A DNA stretch of 9,309 nucleotides, taken from NCBI GenBank assembly GCA_028287415.1, contig JAQBPS010000135.1, positions 1-9,309 of the forward strand. Direction: 5' to 3'. A model generated the notes under the pieces. That model made no database searches, was not told where the DNA came from, and worked only from the letters and a program-made list of their open reading frames with translations. Below are positions 1 to 6,267 of the stretch, in pieces; position 1 is the first letter of the stretch, and each line of letters starts with the position of its first letter. Both the position numbers and the translations under genes were made by a program. The DNA comes from Bacillota bacterium (GTDB taxonomy: Bacteria > Bacillota > Sulfobacillia > Symbiobacteriales > Symbiobacteriaceae).

Positions 1-69
1 CCCGAAACCGGCGGCCGGAATGGCGCCGCCGAAGCCCCCGAAGACTGTGGCCGGGTATCCGTAATTCAT
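1..69 (-). CDS. Start of a Gly-rich small protein, possibly spore coat (partial)
   Basis: Read on the minus strand, an ATG at 69 is preceded by GGAGGA (76-81) at a good distance and opens 23 codons before the window edge: MNYGYPATVFGGFGGAIPAA then GFG. The peptide is rich in Gly, Ala and aromatic residues and has no recognisable domain. The rest of the gene is outside the window. A candidate SigK-type promoter lies upstream at 118-146, which together with the composition suggests a spore coat or exosporium protein; that role is inference. It is divergent from the repeat-rich gene at 207-1580. The start is well supported, the function is not. Confidence 0.6.
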   Translation of the reverse strand, partial: MNYGYPATVFGGFGGAIPAAGFG

Positions 70-117
70 GTGCAGTCCTCCTATGGCAGGCTGGCGGGAC
101 TTGTATCGGCCCCCTTG

Positions 118-146
118 TACACTATGAGGACAGGGCGGGGCGCGTG
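118..146 (-). promoter_or_regulatory. Candidate SigK-type promoter for the Gly-rich gene
   Basis: On the minus strand CATAGTGTA (126-118) matches the SigK -10 consensus CATAnnnTA at every defined base. CAC (146-144) sits 17 bases upstream, as expected for the short SigK -35 (AC, 16-17 bp spacer). The predicted transcript start near 111 leaves a leader of about 40 nt before the SD at 81-76. Consensus taken from Bacillus mother-cell promoters; activity here is inferred. Confidence 0.45.
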
Positions 147-147
147 A

Positions 148-176
148 CACGTTTGCCCGTACCGCTCCGTAGACTG
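148..176 (+). promoter_or_regulatory. Weak SigK-like promoter for the repeat-protein gene
   Basis: On the plus strand CAC (148-150), a 17-bp spacer and CGTAGACTG (168-176) give the same layout as the opposing minus-strand site, but the -10 matches only four of six defined bases. The two -35 elements sit back to back in GTGACAC (144-150). The predicted start would fall just upstream of the SD at 194-200. It could be chance. Confidence 0.22.
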
Positions 177-206
177 GTAGCGCCGCAAAGTGAGAGGAGG
201 AGAGCG

Positions 207-1580
207 ATGACGCAGACGTATTCCACGCTGCGGCGGGACGCCGCCCACGGTCGGGTCTACTCCAGTCAGTACAGTTCGGCCATGGCGGTGCCGCCTCTGA
301 GGAGGGGAGGCTTGCCGGGGCGGGTGATGGTGCCGGCGGCGCCGGTGGTGCCGGGCGCGGTGGCGCAGGTGCCGGTGGCGCAGGCGCCGGTGGCGCAGGT
401 GCCTGCCGCACAGGTGCCTGCCGCACAGGTGCCTGTCGCACAGGTGCCTGTCGCACAGGTGCCTGTCGCAGAGGTGCCCGTCGCACAGGTGCCTGTGGCA
501 CAGGCACCTGTGGCGCAGGTGCCGTCCGCCCCCGTGCCGGCCTCGCCAGACCTGGCGGGCCTGGCGCGCCTGGCGGGTGTGGCCGGCTTGACGGCGCCTG
601 CGCAAATGGTCCCGGGCATGGCGGCGCAGGGCATGGCGGCGCAGGGCATGCCTGCGGCGGCGCTTCAGGCAATGGCAGGCCTGACGGCCCCGACCAGGGC
701 GCCGTCGGCCCAGGCAGCGGCTGCCGGCCCGGGTCCCGCCGTGCTACAAGCCGCTGCGGCGATTACACAGAGCCTCGGGCTCCAGCCGAACGCCCTGGCG
801 CCGGTCCCCGCCCAGACGCCGTTACCCGCCCAGACTGCTTCAGGCGTGCCCGCGAGTGCCACCTTCAACCTGACTACCCACGGGCTCCCGGGGGCGGCCC
901 GCATCGCCCCGGGCGGCGCTTCCGGCACGCTCACCGTCGCAGCCCGCCCGGGTGGCGGCCACTCGGTCACCGGCACCGTCCAGGGCGTGCGGCCCCTTAC
1001 GGATCCCGCGCTCCGCCCGGTCTGCTGGCTCATCCACGATCTGACGGTTCCGCACGACCTGTCGCCCGCCGATCTGGCTGCTCTGCCCAGGGGCAGGACC
1101 GGGACCGGCAATCAGCCCGGGACGGTGTTCACCATCGATGGCAATGCACCTACATACACACCTGACTGCAACACCATCTCGATCTGCATCTCGCCAGGCA
1201 GTTTCAACCCGGACGCTGACGGGACCTGGAAATTGGACGGCACGATTGACGCTGGGACCAACCTGGCTTTCCATCCCCTGGTCTTCCTCGGCCCCGCGGC
1301 CCTGGCCGACATCAACGCGCCGATGCCCACCGGCACATCCGCCCGGATCCTGACGGATCTGTTCATGCGCCCTGCCACCGTCCACCCCGCACTGAACGGG
1401 CGCACCCAGTTTCCGCAGCGGCTGATGGCGATCGTGCGGGACGTCCTCAGCAACTCTCCGGAGCCGGCTTTCCTCTCGCCCGACCGGTTCACCCGGGCCG
1501 CTGTCGCCATTGAGGGGCTCGTCCGGTCGACGCCAAGTTTGATGCCGAGCCGCGACACCACGTTCCTGTTAGCAAATTAA
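207..1580 (+). CDS. Ala/Val/Pro/Gln repeat protein, unknown function (possible spore surface protein)
   Basis: This 457-aa protein starts at ATG 207, chosen because GAGGAGG (194-200) sits six bases upstream; an in-frame GTG at 144 lacks a comparable site. The N-terminus (about 1-50) is Ser/Tyr/Arg-rich and has no clear signal peptide. Residues 52-107 are a run of VAQVP/VAQAP pentapeptides, and about 137-148 hold two GMAAQ units. An Ala-rich linker follows. The region from about 215 to the end has normal complexity, looks beta-rich at first, contains three Cys (in PVCW, PDCN and SICI) and ends in a helical stretch (LMAIVRDVLSNSPEP). I recognise no family. It is divergent from a Gly-rich gene and convergent with another low-complexity gene, both with sporulation-like promoters, so a structural role on the spore is the best guess. 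A repeat-bearing adhesin or secreted protein is the alternative. Confidence 0.75.
   Translation: MTQTYSTLRRDAAHGRVYSSQYSSAMAVPPLRRGGLPGRVMVPAAPVVPGAVAQVPVAQAPVAQVPAAQVPAAQVPVAQVPVAQVPVAEVPVAQVPVAQAPVAQVPSAPVPASPDLAGLARLAGVAGLTAPAQMVPGMAAQGMAAQGMPAAALQAMAGLTAPTRAPSAQAAAAGPGPAVLQAAAAITQSLGLQPNALAPVPAQTPLPAQTASGVPASATFNLTTHGLPGAARIAPGGASGTLTVAARPGGGHSVTGTVQGVRPLTDPALRPVCWLIHDLTVPHDLSPADLAALPRGRTGTGNQPGTVFTIDGNAPTYTPDCNTISICISPGSFNPDADGTWKLDGTIDAGTNLAFHPLVFLGPAALADINAPMPTGTSARILTDLFMRPATVHPALNGRTQFPQRLMAIVRDVLSNSPEPAFLSPDRFTRAAVAIEGLVRSTPSLMPSRDTTFLLAN
360..527 (+). repeat. VAQVP-type 15-bp tandem repeats inside the coding region
   Basis: About eleven tandem 15-bp units of the type GCACAGGTGCCTGTC encode VAQ(V/A)P pentapeptides (residues 52-107). 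Variants carry GTG/GTC for Val, GCC for Ala and one GAG for Gln-to-Glu. The 390-480 units are nearly identical at DNA level, which suggests recent slippage or unequal crossover. Units stay in frame, so number changes would not break the gene. Confidence 0.9.
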
Positions 1581-1608
1581 CCGGCCACAGGCTGATGCCG
1601 TGGGCCGG
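1581..1608. terminator. GC-rich hairpin directly after the repeat-protein stop codon
   Basis: CCGGC, CAC and GGC (1581-1592) pair with GCC, GTG and GCCGG (1597-1608), giving an 11-bp stem with two single-base bulges and a TGAT loop. It begins at the base after the TAA. No T-run follows, so it may act with the next hairpin or stabilise the 3' end. Confidence 0.45.
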
Positions 1609-1619
1609 CGCATGAAGAC

Positions 1620-1656
1620 GGCCCTCGCCCGATAGGAGCGAGGGCCTTGCACTTTC
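1620..1656 (+). terminator. Intrinsic-type terminator between convergent genes
   Basis: GGCCCTCGC (1620-1628) pairs perfectly with GCGAGGGCC (1638-1646) around a 9-nt loop and is followed by TTGCACTTTCT, a modest T-rich tail for the plus strand. The minus-strand gene stops at 1657, so the same stem may also end its transcript, although no U-tract follows on that strand. Confidence 0.6.
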
Positions 1657-2826
1657 TCAGACCCCGGCTGATCGGAGAGCGCCCTTCAGACGCTCAGCGA
1701 ACAACTCGGTGAACCGGGTCTGCTGGAAGCCGCCGCCGGTCATCGCACGGAAGGCGGCCTGGAGCTCCGGCCCGGCCAGGGTCGAGGCGGCCAGGGCGAG
1801 GGTGCGGGTCCGGCGATCATCCCGCAGGAGGGGGTCCAGCTGTTCACCCAGCGCACCCCTGACGGCCGGGGTCTGCACCAACTGCCACGCCAGATTCATC
1901 CAGAATGGGTGGGGCTGGCCGGGGTGACCCTGGCCCTGCGCCCCCATCGCCGCGGGCATCGCTGGTGCCGGCAGAGCCACGTGCGGGGGACCCTGCGGCC
2001 CCGCCTGCTGCTGCGGGGGGAAGCCCTGCGCCTGCTGCTGCGGGGGGAAGAACTGCTGCTGTGGCGGCATCGGCATGCTCCCCGGCATGGGTGGGATCTG
2101 AGGCGGGGCGCCGTACGCCGGCACCTGTCCCGGCGCCGGACCCAGCATGCCGGACTGGCCCTGGCCACCTGGCATGCCGAAGTGGCCCAGGCCGGGCAGG
2201 TACCCCTGCGGCCCGGTCAGGGTCTGCACCCCGGGTCCCCCCGGTGCCGGCATCGGACCCATCGGCCCCGCTCCCGGCGGCGGTGCGCCACCCGGGGCCC
2301 CGCCGAAGCCCGCCATCGGCCCCGGCCCGACGGGGCCCCCGGGCCCCAGCCCCCGGACGTCGAATGGATTCGGGAACCCCTGCGGCAGCGGCATCTGCGG
2401 CAGCCCCGGCAGCGGATGCGGCCCCCCCGTCATCACGGGCGGCGCCACCCCGCCGACGGAGCCCATCGACACCCCGGGCACACCCCCGGTGCCGGCAGCC
2501 GTTGCCCCGCCCGGCCCCGGTCCCAGCGTCGCCGGACCGGGCATCTGCGTCACCTGCGGCGCCAGCGGGGCCGGAGCAGCAGGATACCCCTGATAGCCCG
2601 GGTATGTACCGGGCGCGGGCGGCGCCCCCATCTGCGGTGCGGCATACGCATACGGATTCGGGGCGGGATTTGCGGCGGGCGGGTATCCGGCGGGCGGCGC
2701 CGTGGCATACTGCGTCAGACTTGGATTCACACCGGGCGGATAGCCCAGCCCGGCCACCGACGGAATCCCCGGTACCGGAGCGCCCCCGGCGCTCATGGGC
2801 CCGGCGGAGTAGGGGAATGATTGCAT
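1657..2826 (-). CDS. Pro/Gly/Gln/Met-rich protein, unknown function (possible spore coat protein)
   Basis: This 389-aa protein starts at ATG 2826, chosen because a perfect AGGAGGT (2840-2834) lies seven bases upstream; the reading frame stays open further upstream without such a site. Residues 1-300 are low-complexity, dominated by Pro, Gly, Ala, Met, Tyr and Gln (PPAGYPPAANP, GPMGPMPAPGGPG), with three PPQQQ units at 254-274. The C-terminal 84 residues are ordinary sequence, mostly helical and charged: FWMNLAWQLVQTP, then LDPLLRDDRRTRTLAL and FTELFAERLKGALRS. There is no signal peptide or membrane segment. I do not recognise the family. A disordered tail on a small helical domain is a common design in spore coat and assembly proteins, and a SigE/SigK-like promoter lies upstream, so a mother-cell-expressed coat protein is inferred. 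The dense opposite-strand reading frames are GC artefacts. Confidence 0.75.
   Translation of the reverse strand: MQSFPYSAGPMSAGGAPVPGIPSVAGLGYPPGVNPSLTQYATAPPAGYPPAANPAPNPYAYAAPQMGAPPAPGTYPGYQGYPAAPAPLAPQVTQMPGPATLGPGPGGATAAGTGGVPGVSMGSVGGVAPPVMTGGPHPLPGLPQMPLPQGFPNPFDVRGLGPGGPVGPGPMAGFGGAPGGAPPPGAGPMGPMPAPGGPGVQTLTGPQGYLPGLGHFGMPGGQGQSGMLGPAPGQVPAYGAPPQIPPMPGSMPMPPQQQFFPPQQQAQGFPPQQQAGPQGPPHVALPAPAMPAAMGAQGQGHPGQPHPFWMNLAWQLVQTPAVRGALGEQLDPLLRDDRRTRTLALAASTLAGPELQAAFRAMTGGGFQQTRFTELFAERLKGALRSAGV
2005..2067 (-). repeat. PPQQQ coding repeats
   Basis: Three copies of PPQQQ (residues 254-274, separated by FF and AQGF) are encoded by CAG-rich DNA. On the plus strand they appear as repeated CTGCTGCTG-CGGGGGG blocks, prone to slippage. 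Confidence 0.7.
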
Positions 2827-2903
2827 CGCAGCGACCTCCTCAGGTAGCGAGGCTCCCCCTCGCACGCATCCATGCGGCATCGTCAGGCAACAGGCTCGCG
2901 CCC

Positions 2904-2931
2904 AATGTATGCCGCAGTGACGCGCAGCGTG
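2904..2931 (-). promoter_or_regulatory. Candidate SigE/SigK-type promoter for the Pro/Gly-rich gene
   Basis: On the minus strand CATACATT (2911-2904) fits the SigE -10 consensus CATACAnT completely, and CAC (2931-2929) lies 17 bases upstream, the SigK-style -35. The same CAC-N17-CATA layout precedes the Gly-rich gene at the window start. The leader before the SD would be about 55-60 nt. SigE and SigK sites overlap in consensus, so I cannot separate them. Confidence 0.42.
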
Positions 2932-3016
2932 TGAATCCATCCGCATCCGCTCGCAGGGAAACCGCCGCTGGAGGCGAAGTATGGAAGCATCCGGGGCATC
3001 AGGGAGGCTATCGTCC

Positions 3017-3874
3017 GTGCGCAAGGTCGCACTCGTCGTCAATACCGACAAACCCAAGGCTGTTGCAGCCGGTCGCGATATTATCAACTGGCTCGAGGGC
3101 CGCAAGATTCAGCCCATGATCGCGCCCGAAGGTGCGGCCAAGGTGAACCGGCCGGAACTCGCGGTGGTCCCCGGCCAGGAATGGGAGACCGCCGAGATGA
3201 TGATCGTCCTCGGCGGCGACGGCACGCTCATTCGAGCGGCACAAACCATCGCACCAACCAACGTGCCCGTCCTCGGCGTTAACACCGGCCACCTCGGCTT
3301 CCTTACGGAGATCGAGCACGCCGAACTCTTCGACCATCTTGATGATTTCCTTGATGGCCACTACATCATCGAAGAACGTATGATGCTGACCGCCCGCGTC
3401 GAGCGGGAGGGCCGGCAACTGACCGAGATGACCGCCTTGAATGAAGCGGTGATCGCAAAGGGCCCGAGGGCCCGGCTGATCCATCTGGGCGTATATGTAG
3501 GCGACACCCAGGTGGCCCAGTACCCGGCCGACGGCGTGATCCTGGCCACGCCGACCGGCTCCACCGCATACTCCTTCTCCGCGGGCGGCCCGATCGTCGG
3601 CCCCACAGTCGATGTACTGCTGGTGACCCCCATCTGCCCGCATACCATGAATTCACGCACCATGGTGATTCCCGGCAATGAGCAGGTCAGCATCGTCGTC
3701 ATCGAGAGTCCCGGCGAGGTGGGTCTGTCGGCGGACGGTTCGGACCCGTACCCCCTCGCCAGGGGCGACGTGATCCGCTTTAACCGGGCGCCGCACTATG
3801 CAAGGTTTATCCGGCGCCATCCCCACCGTTTCTACGAGGGGCTCCGGGAGAAGTTGGCCAACCCCTGGCGCTAG
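3017..3874 (+). CDS. nadK: NAD kinase
   Basis: NAD kinase phosphorylates NAD+ to NADP+ with ATP (or polyphosphate in some bacteria) in the cytosol and is the only route to NADP. The 285-aa product has the family hallmarks: GGDGT at 66-70 (phosphate-binding loop with catalytic Asp), GVNTGHLGFLTE at 87-98, ALNEAVI around 143, and ATPTGSTAYSFSAGGPIV from 177, followed by ITPICPHTMNSRT-like sequence. I chose GTG 3017 because AGGGAGG (3001-3007) precedes it and the protein then begins RKVALVVN, the usual first strand; an in-frame ATG at 2981 would add 12 unconserved residues. Length is normal. In many Firmicutes nadK lies just upstream of argR and recN, exactly as here. It is divergent from the Pro/Gly-rich gene. 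No intrinsic terminator is seen before argR, so readthrough is likely. Confidence 0.95.
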   Translation: MRKVALVVNTDKPKAVAAGRDIINWLEGRKIQPMIAPEGAAKVNRPELAVVPGQEWETAEMMIVLGGDGTLIRAAQTIAPTNVPVLGVNTGHLGFLTEIEHAELFDHLDDFLDGHYIIEERMMLTARVEREGRQLTEMTALNEAVIAKGPRARLIHLGVYVGDTQVAQYPADGVILATPTGSTAYSFSAGGPIVGPTVDVLLVTPICPHTMNSRTMVIPGNEQVSIVVIESPGEVGLSADGSDPYPLARGDVIRFNRAPHYARFIRRHPHRFYEGLREKLANPWR

Positions 3875-3887
3875 TCGCATTCAGTTT

Positions 3888-3917
3888 TGCATATGCACGT
3901 GACCGGTTATTTATGCA
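3888..3917. promoter_or_regulatory. Possible ArgR operator (ARG boxes) upstream of argR
   Basis: A perfect 10-bp palindrome TGCATATGCA (3888-3897) is followed by a second TATGCA (3912-3917) exactly 20 bp after the first (3892-3897), i.e. on the same helix face. It lies in the AT-richest part of the nadK-argR gap. Bacillus ARG boxes end in ATGCA or ATTCA after an A/T stretch, and TTATTTATGCA resembles that half-site. Autoregulation of argR is common; this assignment is a hypothesis. Confidence 0.33.
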
Positions 3918-3980
3918 GGAGTTCGCCGGGGGCTTAGAGAACTAGCTCCTGGTGATACTTCAGCTAGGGGTGACGAGCGC

Positions 3981-4430
3981 GTGAAAGCACGACGCCAGGC
4001 GAAAATACTTGAACTGATCAAGCACCGGGTAATCGAGACGCAGGATGAATTGGCCGAAGCCCTCAGCAGCCAGGGGATTCCGGTGACGCAGGCCACCGTC
4101 TCCCGGGACATCAAGGAGCTTCAGCTGACAAAGGCGCCGTCCGGGGACGGCCGCTACCGCTACGCCATGCCCGAGGAGATGCCCACAGCCTCCTCCGACA
4201 AACGCCGGCGGATCTTTCAGGAGTCCGTGCTCGGTGTCGACCACAGCGAAAACCTCATCATCATCCGGTCCCTGCCCGGCACGGCGCCCGGCGTCGGCTC
4301 CGCCCTTGACCACCTGGGCTGGGAGGAAATGATCGGCTCAGTCGCCGGCGACGACACGGTTCTGGTAATCATTAAACCGAAGGATGTCACCGCCGAGGTG
4401 GCGGAGCGTATCCGCAGCCTTATGCATTAA
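3981..4430 (+). CDS. argR: Arginine repressor ArgR/AhrC
   Basis: ArgR is a hexameric, arginine-sensing transcription factor that represses arginine biosynthesis and in Bacillus-type bacteria also activates arginine catabolism. The 149-aa length is normal. Residues 1-70 form the winged helix-turn-helix, with the recognition segment TQATVSRDIKEL at 36-47, nearly identical to the family signature. Residues 78-149 are the oligomerisation and arginine-binding domain, with GTAPGVGSALD at 100-110 and AGDDTVLVI at 122-130, whose Asp pair contacts arginine. The GTG at 3981 follows AGGGGTGA (3966-3973). CTAGCT (3942-3947) can pair with AGCTAG (3962-3967) and would partly cover this SD. It is followed after 44 bases by recN, a usual Firmicute linkage that reflects shared transcription, not shared function. 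Confidence 0.95.
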   Translation: MKARRQAKILELIKHRVIETQDELAEALSSQGIPVTQATVSRDIKELQLTKAPSGDGRYRYAMPEEMPTASSDKRRRIFQESVLGVDHSENLIIIRSLPGTAPGVGSALDHLGWEEMIGSVAGDDTVLVIIKPKDVTAEVAERIRSLMH

Positions 4431-4474
4431 AGGCTTCCGCAGGCAGGTGCCCGTTATTATAGGAGGGTCATCCT

Positions 4475-6253
4475 GTGCTCCTCGAAATCGCGATTGAACA
4501 ATTTGCCCTGATCGAGTATGTGCGCCTCCAGTTTGCTGGGGGCTTAAATGTGTTAACCGGTGAGACGGGCGCTGGCAAGTCGATCATTCTTGATGCCGTC
4601 CAGGGTGTCCTCGGCGGCCGCATCTCCGCGGATGTCGTCCGCTCCGGCGAGGACAAGGCGGTGGTGGAAGCGGTCTTCGACCTGTCCGCCGAGCCTGAGA
4701 AAATCGCAGCCCTCCGTGACCTCGGCATTCCGGTGGAGGATGACAACTTGCTGCTCGTTCGCCGGGAGATCGGCCGGATCTCGCGGGGCGGCATCCGGGC
4801 CAACGGGCGGACCGTCACCGTGGGCATGCTGCGGGAGGCGTGCGAGGGCCTCGTCGACCTGCATGGCCAGCATGAGCACCAGAGCCTGCTGCATGTGGAA
4901 AAGCACCTGGACCTGCTGGACCAGTACGGCGGCTCGCTGCTCCAGCAGGAGGGGAAGAGCATCGACCTGCTGGACCGCTACGGCGGCGGGCCGCTGGTCG
5001 GTCTGCGGGATGAGCTGGGCAGCGTGGTGCAGGAGCTTCAGCGCGTCCAGGGCGAGTTGAAGGCGCTTCTGGGCGACGAGCGGGACCGAGCCCGCAAGGA
5101 GGATCTCCTGCGGTTCCAGGTGGAGGAGCTGACGGCAGCCAAGCTGGTCGTCGGCGAGGAGGAGGAGCTGGAGGCGGAGCGGGGCGTGCTCGCACACGCC
5201 GGCAAGCTCAAGCTGACCGCTGCCACGGCGCACGCCAACCTCTACGAGGGCAACGGCCGGCAGCTCTCCGCGAACGACCTCCTGGGCCGGGTCAAGACCG
5301 ACCTGGAAGATGTGATCCGGCACGACCCGTCGCTCGGGGAGGCGCTGGAGCTCGTCGGTTCGGCCCTGGTGCATGTGCAGGAGGCGAGCCATGTCCTGGC
5401 CGCCTATCGCGACCGTATCGATGATGACCCCAGCCGGCTCGCCCTCGTGGAGGCCCGTCTGGACCTGATCTCCGGCTTGAAGCGCAAGTATGGCGACTCG
5501 GTCGCCGAAATGCTCCAGTACCTGGGCGAGATCTCGGCGGAACTGGACCGGCTGGAGCACAGCCAGGAGCTGATCGACCAGCTGCACCAGGAGGAGGCGG
5601 GGCTCGGCGCCCGCACCGAAGCGATCGCGCACAAGCTGACCGGCGCCCGCCGGACTGCGGCCGGGGAGCTCGGGAGGCGGGTCGTGCGGGAGCTGGCTGA
5701 CCTCGGTATGGGAAATGCCCGCTTTGAGGTGGTCGTGGACCCGCCGGCGGGTGCGTCCTTTCACGATGTGACGGCGCGGGGCTGGGACCGGGTCGAGTTC
5801 CTCTTTTCGCCGAACGTGGGCGAGCCGCTCAAGCCCCTGGCAAAGATCGTCTCGGGTGGTGAAATGAGCCGGATCATGCTCGCCCTCAAGGTGATCCTTG
5901 CCCGGGTGGACGGCGTGCCCAGCCTGGTTTTCGACGAGATCGACACGGGCATCTCCGGCCGGGCGGCCCAGGCGGTGGCAGAAAAGCTGGCCCGCATCGC
6001 CGGCGACCGCCAGGTGCTGTGCGTCACCCACCTCCCGCAGGTGGCCGCAATGGCGGACAGCCACTACCTCATCACCAAGCAGGCGGAGGACGGCCGCACG
6101 GTCACGCACGTGGACGAACTGGATGAAGCGGCCCGTGCCGACGAGCTGGCGCGCATGATCGGCGGCGCGGAGGTCTCGGCTTACACGATTGATGCGGCGC
6201 GGGACATGCTTCGGCTGGCGCACACGCATAAGCACCGAGTACGGGCTGTGTGA
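4475..6253 (+). CDS. recN: DNA repair protein RecN
   Basis: RecN is an SMC-like ATPase acting early in double-strand break repair by gathering DNA ends. The 592-aa product begins MLLEIAIEQFALIEYV, typical of the family, with Walker A GETGAGKS at 29-36. A long charged helical region (about 180-400) forms the coiled-coil arms; the second ATPase half holds the ABC signature SGGEMSRIMLALK from 460 and Walker B VFDEIDTGISG around 485-495, followed by the LCVTHLPQVAAMAD switch region. GTG 4475 is set by AGGAGGGT (4461-4468). The protein is slightly longer than usual (about 550-576 aa): residues 142-159 and 160-177 are a tandem duplication around LLDQYGG/LLDRYGG, where relatives have one copy. The frame is intact, so the gene is probably functional. 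In many Firmicutes spoIVB and spo0A follow; here the coding order breaks right after the stop. Confidence 0.95.
   Translation: MLLEIAIEQFALIEYVRLQFAGGLNVLTGETGAGKSIILDAVQGVLGGRISADVVRSGEDKAVVEAVFDLSAEPEKIAALRDLGIPVEDDNLLLVRREIGRISRGGIRANGRTVTVGMLREACEGLVDLHGQHEHQSLLHVEKHLDLLDQYGGSLLQQEGKSIDLLDRYGGGPLVGLRDELGSVVQELQRVQGELKALLGDERDRARKEDLLRFQVEELTAAKLVVGEEEELEAERGVLAHAGKLKLTAATAHANLYEGNGRQLSANDLLGRVKTDLEDVIRHDPSLGEALELVGSALVHVQEASHVLAAYRDRIDDDPSRLALVEARLDLISGLKRKYGDSVAEMLQYLGEISAELDRLEHSQELIDQLHQEEAGLGARTEAIAHKLTGARRTAAGELGRRVVRELADLGMGNARFEVVVDPPAGASFHDVTARGWDRVEFLFSPNVGEPLKPLAKIVSGGEMSRIMLALKVILARVDGVPSLVFDEIDTGISGRAAQAVAEKLARIAGDRQVLCVTHLPQVAAMADSHYLITKQAEDGRTVTHVDELDEAARADELARMIGGAEVSAYTIDAARDMLRLAHTHKHRVRAV
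4898..5005 (+). repeat. 54-bp tandem duplication inside recN
   Basis: Two 54-bp units (4898-4951 and 4952-5005) encode EKHLDLLDQYGGSLLQQE and GKSIDLLDRYGGGPLVGL. The 24-bp core (4910-4933 versus 4964-4987) differs at only two bases, while the flanks have diverged. The size is a multiple of three, so the reading frame is kept. Confidence 0.8.
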
Positions 6254-6267
6254 GTTTTTCTCAGTGA

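Noticed and set aside
144..206. GTG at 144 as start of the VAQVP-repeat protein
   Set aside because: No good SD precedes it, while ATG 207 has GAGGAGG six bases upstream; the extra 21 residues look like untranslated leader.
2981..3016. ATG 2981 as the nadK start
   Set aside because: The extra 12 residues are not typical of NAD kinases and GTG 3017 has AGGGAGG at suitable distance.
2827..3105. Upstream in-frame extension of the Pro/Gly-rich minus-strand gene
   Set aside because: It would overlap the nadK start, lacks an SD and has a different, arginine/cysteine-rich composition; ATG 2826 has a perfect AGGAGGT.
1905..3119. Long plus-strand reading frames over the Pro/Gly-rich gene
   Set aside because: They are the complement of low-complexity GC-rich coding DNA, give Arg/Pro/Ser-rich peptides and have no SD.
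3887..3915. SigA promoter TTGCAT-N17-TTTATG for argR
   Set aside because: Both boxes match only about half the consensus; the segment is better explained as a possible operator.
4553..6235. 560-codon minus-strand reading frame opposite recN
   Set aside because: RecN is unambiguous on the plus strand; the antisense frame is a high-GC artefact rich in Arg/His/Gln with no recognisable motif.
6251..6263. Terminator TGAG-TTTTT-CTCA after recN
   Set aside because: The stem is only four base pairs and no T-run follows it.
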